Source: Scolanthus callimorphus (lineage: Eukaryota; Cnidaria; Anthozoa; Actiniaria; Edwardsiidae). Taken from it: a stretch of DNA of 64,000 bases. The stretch's first letter is position 1. Each line of letters starts with the position of its first letter. The notes under the pieces were generated by a model. It did no database searches, was not told the origin of the DNA, and saw nothing but the letters and a program-made list of their open reading frames with translations. Shown here piece by piece: positions 51,101-60,100 of the stretch. Made by a program: the position numbers and the translations under genes. The stretch lies in contig CM066915.1 of the NCBI GenBank assembly GCA_033964015.1, positions 5,753,575 to 5,817,574 of the forward strand, given 5' to 3'.

Positions 51101-54100
51101 TACTTCCTAGAAGACACAAGCGTGATCGATGATAACAGCTTTGCACCTCTTGCAAATTCATCCTTAGAGGGCCTTTCGATCAATGGAGCAAATGATTCTG
51201 ATCTGCTAGAGACGCCACGTTGTATATCATCGAGTACGCCCGTGCGACCTACTCGCCGTGGACCTCGCAATCCTGCAAAGCTAACGTGCATGGAGATCAA
51301 CTGCAATAGTATCCAGAGCAGTGAAAGAGCAGCTATCTTTGCTAGTCATGTCTCAACACATAAACCTGACATCATATTTGGTTGTGAGTCGAAGCTGTCC
51401 CCCGAAGATCCTACAACGGCGAGTTTCCCATCAGATTATAACGTGTTTCGGAAGGAACGTCCTGGAAGTGGAGGAGGTGGAATTTTCATCGCTGTGAAAC
51501 ATGATATTCCATCGTACGAGCTACCAGATATAGCCACAAACAACTCAGAGGATGAGTCTCTCTGGGCAGCAATCCGTTGCGCCAACAAGAAAACTGTCTA
51601 TATCTGCGCGTTTTACAAGCCCCCTGATGCTCCTGGTACCCGTCTGGATTTCCTTCAAGAGTCTATATTCAAGGTCTTTACGCAAAACAAGAAGTCCCAC
51701 CCAAACATCGTAATAAGTGGTGATTTTAACTGCGGCGACATAGACTGGCGTAATGATCCACCATCCATTACAAATCACTCAACAGCAACTATGATGCAGA
51801 AACTGTTAGACCTGATTTCAAATAACGCCCTCATTCAGCATGTCACCAAACCAACACGCCCAGTTTCTCTAAAGACATTGGACCTTGTTATATCATCCAC
51901 ACCAGCTCTTGTATCTGATATTACCATCCATCCAGGGATGAGCGACCATGACATCGTCAAGTTTAACATCAACACTAAAGCCAGGCGGATAAAGACCCCC
52001 CCCCCACATAAAGTGCACCTTTATAACAAGATGGACCTTGAAGCCCCTTAAGCGCGATGTGACCAAACTGTCAGAAGATTTTAATCTTCGTTGTGAAGAA
52101 AGATCTCTAGACGAAAATTGGACCTTCTTCGAAGACCGGTTGAAATCTGCTGTAGAATCGCACATCCCGTACAGGTTCACAAAATCTAAAACATCTCTTC
52201 CCTGGGTAACACAGTCGGTAAAACGACAAATGCGAAAGCGCGATCGCCTCTTAACTAAAGCATTGAAAAGTAGTAACAAAAACTCTGAAGCCTGGCGTAA
52301 GTATCGTCATCAGAGAAATCACGTAGTGAAACTACTAAAATCAGCTCATAACCACTACTTGAATACAGTAATTGGTGGAAGCCTGGGATCAAACCCCAAA
52401 AAGTTTTGGAGTCACGTCAAGCATTCAAGATCAGAGAGTCGGGGTATTCCCACCTTACGCCAAGGGAACTCAATGTTTATCTCTGACAAGGAGAAAGCAG
52501 AGGCGCTAAATAGGTATTTTAAGAGTGTCTTCACAGTGGATGATGGCGTCTTACCCGATCTTGGCGCTTCAACGTTCCCAAAAATCAGTGATATTACCAT
52601 TACTCAGGCTGGTGTTTTTAAACAACTAGCTGGCTTAAATGCAAACAAAAGCAATGGTCCTGATGGCATTTCGCCTCGCGTGTTACGAGATCTGGCAAAG
52701 GAACTATCTGGCGTACTGTGCTTTATATTTAATCAAAGGGAACTTTGCCAGAAATCTGGCTAAACGCAATGGTCGTACCGGTACACAAAAAGTCAGCCAA
52801 AGATCAACCACAGAATTACCGCCCAATTTCTCTTACTTGCATCTGCTGTAAGATCATGGAGCATACTGTTCTTAGCCACCTAAACAAGCATCTATCAGCT
52901 AACAACATACTGTCTATTTTCCAACATGGCTTCCGGCAAGCATTATCTTGTGAGACCCAGCTAGTCCTCACATTCCACGACTGGGCAACTACACTAAATC
53001 ATCATGGTCAAGTGGATGCTTTACTATTAGATTGCAGTAAAGCCTTTGATAAAGTGTCGCACCCAAAGCTTCTCAAAAAGCTTTCTCATTATGGCATCGA
53101 GGGGAAGACACTAGCATGGATATCTGGCTTTTTGAGAAACCGTTCCCAGTACGTGGTAGTCAATGGATCCCACTCTAACAAAGTGCATGTAACTTCAGGC
53201 GTTCCGCAGGGCTCCGTTCTGGGACCAACTCTGTTCCTACTGTATATAAATGACATCTGTGAAGCATCAAAGTCCCAGGTCAGACTCTTCGCGGATGATA
53301 CGATCATTTATCGCCCAATTTCTACGACGGATGACCACACAGCGCTCCAAGAAGACCTGGACAGTGTGTACAAATGGTCATCGGCATGGCAAATGGAATT
53401 TAATGTGACAAAATGTTACTTGCTATCAGTAACGAAGAAGAGGAAACCATCAACATACGTTTATACTGCAGACGCGAAGCCCTTTACTCAAGTGGCGGAC
53501 CAAGACTATCTTGGAGTAAGATGTAACGAACAACTACGCTGGGGGCCCCACTGCTCTAAAATTGCAACGAAGGCTAATAGAACCCTAGGCGCGATAAGAA
53601 GGACCCTGAAACCCTGCGAACCTGCAGTTAAAGAGCATGCATATCTATCCCTTGTAAGACCATCACTAGAATACGCTTCATCAGCGTGGAGTCCATATAC
53701 AGATACAGACATCCAACGGCTAGAACAAGTACAAAAGAACGCGGCGAGATTTGTTACGAACAACTACAGCTTCCAAGCTAGCTCGACGGAGCTTGTTAAC
53801 CAACTTAATTGGGACACGCTGGAAACTAGGAGACTTTACCATCAGTCAGTGTTAATGTTCAAATTTCATAATAACCTTGTGGCCTGCCCTCTGCCTACTT
53901 CCGTTTCTCAACCTACGCATAGAGTCGCTAGGAGGCATAATCATAGTTTTTTGCAATTACAGTCTAATATCCTATCCCATAATTATTCCTTTTTTCCAAG
54001 AGCTATACGAATCTGGAACCTACTACCAAGAAATGTTGTAAACTTAGAAACCCTAGAGGCATTTAAAACAGCCGCTCTGCCAGCCATCAGGCAGCTAAAG

Positions 54101-57100
54101 GTGCCTTCGCACCTACGCCGGCTTTAAGCTGACTACCCTCCCATTATTAGCGTAAGCTACATTATACTGCGGTATAGGGAGTATTTAAGTATTTAAGTAA
54201 TAACAAATATTCTCCATGAGTCAAAAATGCCGCGCGCCATGAGCGAAGTCGACCTTAGACTTTAACGTGTTTCCGAATTCGAGTGAGAGAATTGCACTAC
54301 CATCTAAAAATGTGCACTCTTAAGAGCGAATGTCTGATAAAAATTTCAGCCAAAGCTCAGCAAAATTTGACAGTTCACGGTCACATCCCAAAATCTAATT
54401 TCCCTCAAAATTGTTTGGATGATACAATTAGCATTCTGTGTTTATTTTGCTCAAAGAGTTCGCTTCTCAAAGAAATAAAAAATAAAGACACTTACAATTA
54501 TAATAATTGTACTTCGTTCCAATCGAATGCTCATTTGAAATTTTATTTTGGGCGTTTAGAAAGCTTTCTGAAGATGTATTACTAATTTTTAATAAGCGCG
54601 TCTTTTGAATTTGTACGCGAGCGTTCCGATAATTTACTTTCATTATACCTTCGAAGGTGTAGGATGACTAGCAAAAACGGACAGACGGAAAACAGAATAG
54701 AATTTGCGAAATTTTTCTTTCTTTAGATATTTGTTCTACAGAACATTCCAGCGGAGTTTCAGTAGTTCGGTTCTCATACAATCAGCTCACAAATACCCCG
54801 TCAGTATTTGATTTCCTTCTTGACAAAGGAAAAGCGTGAAAAGTAAAACGGACAGCTTAATACTGTACGCAGTACTGTCGTTCACGTTTAAGAATAAAGT
54901 TCTTGCGCCCTCCAATTTGAGATTTGAAGTGCACTATAAATAAAAATCGCGCTGTGCCCAACACGCGCGTAAATCGAATTGAATTTTGATAGCACGTGAG
55001 ACAACAAATGACTCACAAGGCTTGGCGCCGACAGCTTGAGGCTTTAGTCTTTTGGGTGACAAACTTTATTGAAACCACTATATATGTATAGGCGCTATAT
55101 AAATTGTTATTATTTTTAATATGGTTTGCAAAATATCTTGCGTTTTACTAGCATGGGTTTGTGGCAACATACATCACGAACGGGTATACATCCCGGGCAC
55201 TCAAACAAATACAACACATTACCAGTTGGTTTCACATTTTCGATGGTTTCACATCGATACCGGGCTTCAATGTCTGCGAACACGTATCTTTGCAATTTAG
55301 AATTGAACGTCAACGGACGACCTTTCTGAAATAATTGTCTATTACTTCCAAGAAATAATAATGTACCTTTAGTGAGTGTGTTTTTCTCTTCTGTTAATGC
55401 CTTGTCTTCCTCTTCTAACTCTGTCAAATTCTTTAGAATCTGAAAAACGGAAGGGTTTGTAATTAGCTTTGCACTTTTGCGCGTGATAATCACGTGATCA
55501 TCTTATCACGTGTCTTGCCAGTGATTATCACGAGTCTTGCTAGTGATTATCTTGACGTGCCCTGCACGTGATTATCTCAACGTGTCTTGCACGTCATTAT
55601 CAAATGTCTTGCTAGTGATTATCACGTGTCTTGCACGTCATTATCAGATGTCTTCCTAGTGATTATAACGTGTCTTGCTAGTGAATATCACGTGATTATC
55701 TTGACGTGCTTTGCACGTGATTAATTCAACGTGTCTCGCACGTCATTATCAGATATTTTGCAAGTGATTATCACGTTATTATCTTGTCGTGTCTTTCAAG
55801 TCATTATCACGTGTCTTGCTTGTGATTATATCACGTGCTGGATTTTGTGCACAGTACCGTCGTCTTCTAATGGAAGCCGCAGGAGATAGTGTATCTAAAA
55901 CCTTAGTTTACTACCATTTGCGTCCTTTCGTGAGGCATGATAAACATTTTGTTTGGTCCGCGAAACTTCGTTAATGAGGATCATATTTCATACTGGAAAT
56001 TTATAGTTTCTGTCGCGATAAAGTCACATTACGTTGAATAAAATCAAAATATTTAGTACCTTTTCATGTCAGAAATGCCCAGATTCTGTAAGTTTGGATT
56101 TGATGTACAACTTTAAGTAATGGTCCGTATAAGAACTAGGCAAGCCAACGGGAAAGCAAGCTGGAATGCAATTAATTTCTATTGACAATATAGGCAATTT
56201 CATTGGCTTAGACATGAAAATCAGCAAATTCATTATGCTAGAAAAACTTGTTTGAGGATTTTTAGGGATATATAAGAACATGTGGTACTCACAAACAGCA
56301 ATTATAAAAGATTTTGTACGTGGGGAACCTAGCGTAAAATGCTGATTCTCAAACCTCCAATGGAGGTTTGCCTAGTTCTTGTATGGATGATTACTTAAAG
56401 TTTCCCACGGTAAACATGAAAGTTTCACATCCCTGTACGTGCAGTTTATTAAGGTTTGGCTGACAAACGTCTGCGATACAAACTTTTCAAAACTTAGTTG
56501 TCGCGTCACTCCTCACGGAAGGTCGCAAATGGTAGTAACGAGGTCGTGATTTATAATTCCAACCATGAACTACTGGAATAACAACTGGACTTACTTGGGT
56601 AAGCTTGTTTTGCAGGTCGTTTTTCCTTTTTGTCATTTGTTCTGCAAGTTCGTTATGCTCTTTAACAATTGTCATCCTGAAATGCACCACTATCAATCAG
56701 CTAAAGGCGAGTTAAAACGGGCAACAAACTCGCTCAACATTGTTGCAAAACGAGCTGAAGAGCGATGCTGCGCGTTTTACGACCCGACCAAACAACTTGC
56801 CTCGCAAACCAAATTTACTTCGCTGTGGTAAAACGAGAAGTTTTGTTGCAAAAAGTAGGACGGACTTCTACTTTCCGCAACACTATTTTTCAACTTGCAA
56901 CATGCCGATTTGTTGCAAGACAACTTGTTTGGTCATGTGGTAAAACGCGCAGCATCGCTCTTCAACTCGTTATAGCAACAATGTTGCGAGACAAGTTGAG
57001 CGTTTTTGGTGCCCGTTTTACCTCGCCTTTAAGTGTAAGACCATTCAGGTTTTGATGGGTGAAGGGCCACTTTCCGAAAGGGCCCAATATTTTTATCCAT

Positions 57101-60100
57101 CTATTTCCATTTTTCTATCCACCCATGAACGATGTCAACACTGTATAGTATTCCTGCGTTTTCTTTGTGCTCGATATTTTTAACATGTAAACATAAAAGT
57201 AACATTATTATTTTTCATCCTTACTGTGATTTCATAATTATGCGAACTCCTTATTGAAATCATTCAATGATGCCGAACAGTGTTGTGCTCCAATCACAAC
57301 TTTACCTTCCAAATGCTTTCTCATTTTGTAAAATGATACCCACCCCTCCTGTGTCAGGGTTGAATTGTCTCTTATCTCTTTCTGGAGTTGTCTGTTAAGC
57401 TGCATCTCCTGTCCTTCCAGTCTTGATTTTGATGTCTCAAATTTTCTAATGGTCTAAAAACATGTACAGAGCAACGTGAGGTTTATTTTTTTTTTATAAA
57501 AATCTGTACATTAAACAACAAATTGTAATGGCGAGACTCAACCTTTTTCCTGGTGTCTAAAGCTGATTCACTATCCACAAGCTCCTCCTGTAGTTTCTCA
57601 ATTTCCCTGAAGAATTAAAGGATAACTTTTAAATCAATATGGTGTAAAGTTTTTTGTTACCATTGTGTGATTCCTGAAATTATCCATACCCTTCCCATGG
57701 AAGAGGTTTAAGATATGACCCACCCTTCTAGTATTTCCATTGAAAACTACAGTGATTATATGGGAAATAAAAGGTACATCGAGCAACATGCAGTGCGGGA
57801 CACCCCTCTAGAATTTCCAAACCCTTCTGTGGGAATTGCATCTCTGAAAAAAAATTGGTCTTGTGCATCACAAAAATTATGTTCCTCAAGACCTTGTAAA
57901 ATGCTTTGCAATTAGACTCACTTTCTCTAAATGCATTTGTCACTCTTTGATCCTCCACTTTCTTTGGGTATCAACCTGGATAGGAGAGGTGTGAGCATTT
58001 GAGTAAAAAGGATGTGACATACAGGGTGGGGCAGCATGATTTGATGGCAGACCAAAAAAGCTAATTAAAAGAGGGACTTCTTCTGGCTATTTTTTTTCAA
58101 TTTTTCGCTTGCCGCTGTAAATGTTTGGGGATTTAAATGTTTGGAACACTAAACAATTTGGGGACAAGGCACAGGTCCAGAGTTAGGCAAAATAGAAATG
58201 CCAGCTGCATGTCCTAGTTGTGTTTCATCAGCATTGAAGTGTGTTGTATGAGCAAGTTGTATCCTAGTAATTGCGTCATATCCCAAAGGCATTTCTAAAA
58301 ACAAGAGGAGCACATGCTTTTCAACTGAAATCCTCCATCAGAGGTTTGCCCACTAAGTCTCAAAGGAACTATTAGTTCATCATGTTAGTCTAACATAACA
58401 TTTACAAACTTTAGCAAGCATTTATAACACTGTCATGATTTGTTAGGATTCTACTCCAATCTTTGCAACGTCACTAAATTATTTTGAGGTGCTCTTTCCA
58501 ACTATATTTCATTTCCTCTTGACTTGCATTCTTGCAAGTGTCCTGTAAACTCAGTAACTTACAGTTGATTGTCTTAGTTTTTCTTTCTCCTCTTTGGCCA
58601 CTTCCCTCTCATGGACAAGATCTTCCTTGAGCTGGACTATCGAATCTTCCAAGTCAATTATCTAAGTGGAATTAAAACACTGTGATATGAATCCAGAATG
58701 AATAATAAAAATGAACTGTGTTACTCTCTTTTGCACTAATTACCCTCTTGTATGTTTCTCTGAGGTGGTCTCTTGTTTCATTCAGGGTTATCTGTTTACT
58801 GCAGTTGTAAACAAAACAGACAAAGGGAGGTCACAATAATTCAGAACACTGCTGTAAACAAATCATCATTCATGGAAGTAATATTATGTCATGTGACGAC
58901 TTGGCTGGTGGGTACCAGTAGTGTCAGCAGTAAGGTCAGCAACAGCCTGGAAAAGACCTCCTCGGCTTGGGCGTAATGTTTTTTCTGTTTCAGATCACGT
59001 GGCATTCCCATGAGTATTCCCATGAGTATTCTTTTTCTGCTAAGCACCAAAGGTCATATGAATATGGAAGAATTATTCCAGAGAGAATACTTATGGGAAT
59101 GCCACATGATCTGAAATGGGCAAAACATTAATACGCCCAAGCCGGAGCAAGTAACCGGGTCAAGTGACCCAAACCTAATACACACTTGCTGCCATTTTCC
59201 AGTTTCTGACTACTATCAAATGGTTCTTCGTATTTCTGGAATTGATTTTGAAAATACATCTCGTTTAGCAGTAGCTGCTGGGTCACATGACCCAAGTTTG
59301 TGCAAGTGGCCTATTCACTGGACATCTATGGGCTGTCTCGTCAGCAGCTTCACTGTGTGGGTTGACCCTGAAATGTGCTGCCAAATGTGCTTCATAGCCA
59401 GTAGGCCCTTTAAGGTTTTTTTAAGTTGCCCCTCATACAAAGCTAGCAGCTGTACCATTATTCTACCAGTATCTCTCCTACCTTGCTTTATCTGCCATTT
59501 TTTGATTGAGAAGTGCAATTATTTCATCATGTCCAGTCTGCATTGCATCTCTTGCTGGCCTGTAAGTATGCAATGTAATAGAAATAAATAAATAACTAAC
59601 CGATCAGTATTTGTGAATGGATTCACATATCTAGCTTAGACAGAGTTGAACTCACTGTAGTTTTGAGTTTTCAAGTCCCAGATCTTGTTGTCTATTTTCA
59701 AGGGACACAATATTCTTGTTTATTGTATCCAGCTGGTCCTAAAAACAAAAAGAAGAGGAATCAATATCTTTATCATGTAGCTGAATCAACCTATTATACA
59801 GAGCTGTCAGAATGTTTTGAAGAAAGCGGCTGCTAAAAAAAATGAGCCGGCCCTGCAGAAGAAAACTGATGGCTGACATGCAAATTTTGTGGCTTCAAAG
59901 CAACTGAAGAAGTTAGTTTCCTCACCAAGCCAATAATTCTGACACAAACATGGAGCTGGGGAATTTTTAAGAGCAACTACAATTTTAAGGATTCCAGTTT
60001 TTATTTTAGTGTTTGCAAACAATGAGCTGAGCTTCAGGCTGCATTTAACAAAGTTCTGTGGTTCAAACTTTTTTGTCTCACAAATTCAGCAAAAAGTGTA

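Larger units (their letters stand above)
50201..54205 (+). mobile_element. CR1/L2-like non-LTR retrotransposon (LINE), frame-broken and SINE-interrupted
   Basis: In order: PHD-like Cys/His finger, apurinic-type endonuclease, reverse transcriptase and a C-terminal domain. The 3' end shows 'TATTTAAG' repeats near 54180-54203 instead of poly-A, as in CR1/L2-type elements. Three defects: SINE insertion at 50594, a frame change near 52015-52040 next to a C-run, and another near 52730-52745. The exact 5' boundary is uncertain and may extend to about 50080. The element sits in intron 13 of the coiled-coil gene, opposite strand. Confidence 0.9.

Noticed and set aside
57728..57958. Minus-strand segment reading KVEDQRVTNAFRE before a GTGAGT
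   Set aside because: Looks coil-like, but its exit phase (1) does not fit exon 10 and every acceptor upstream gives a stop or a poor site. Left out of the model.
59150..59285. Minus-strand segment LLLNEMYFQNQFQKYEE
   Set aside because: Coil-like composition, but phases do not fit between exons 7 and 8, which join directly with the CTGCAG acceptor.
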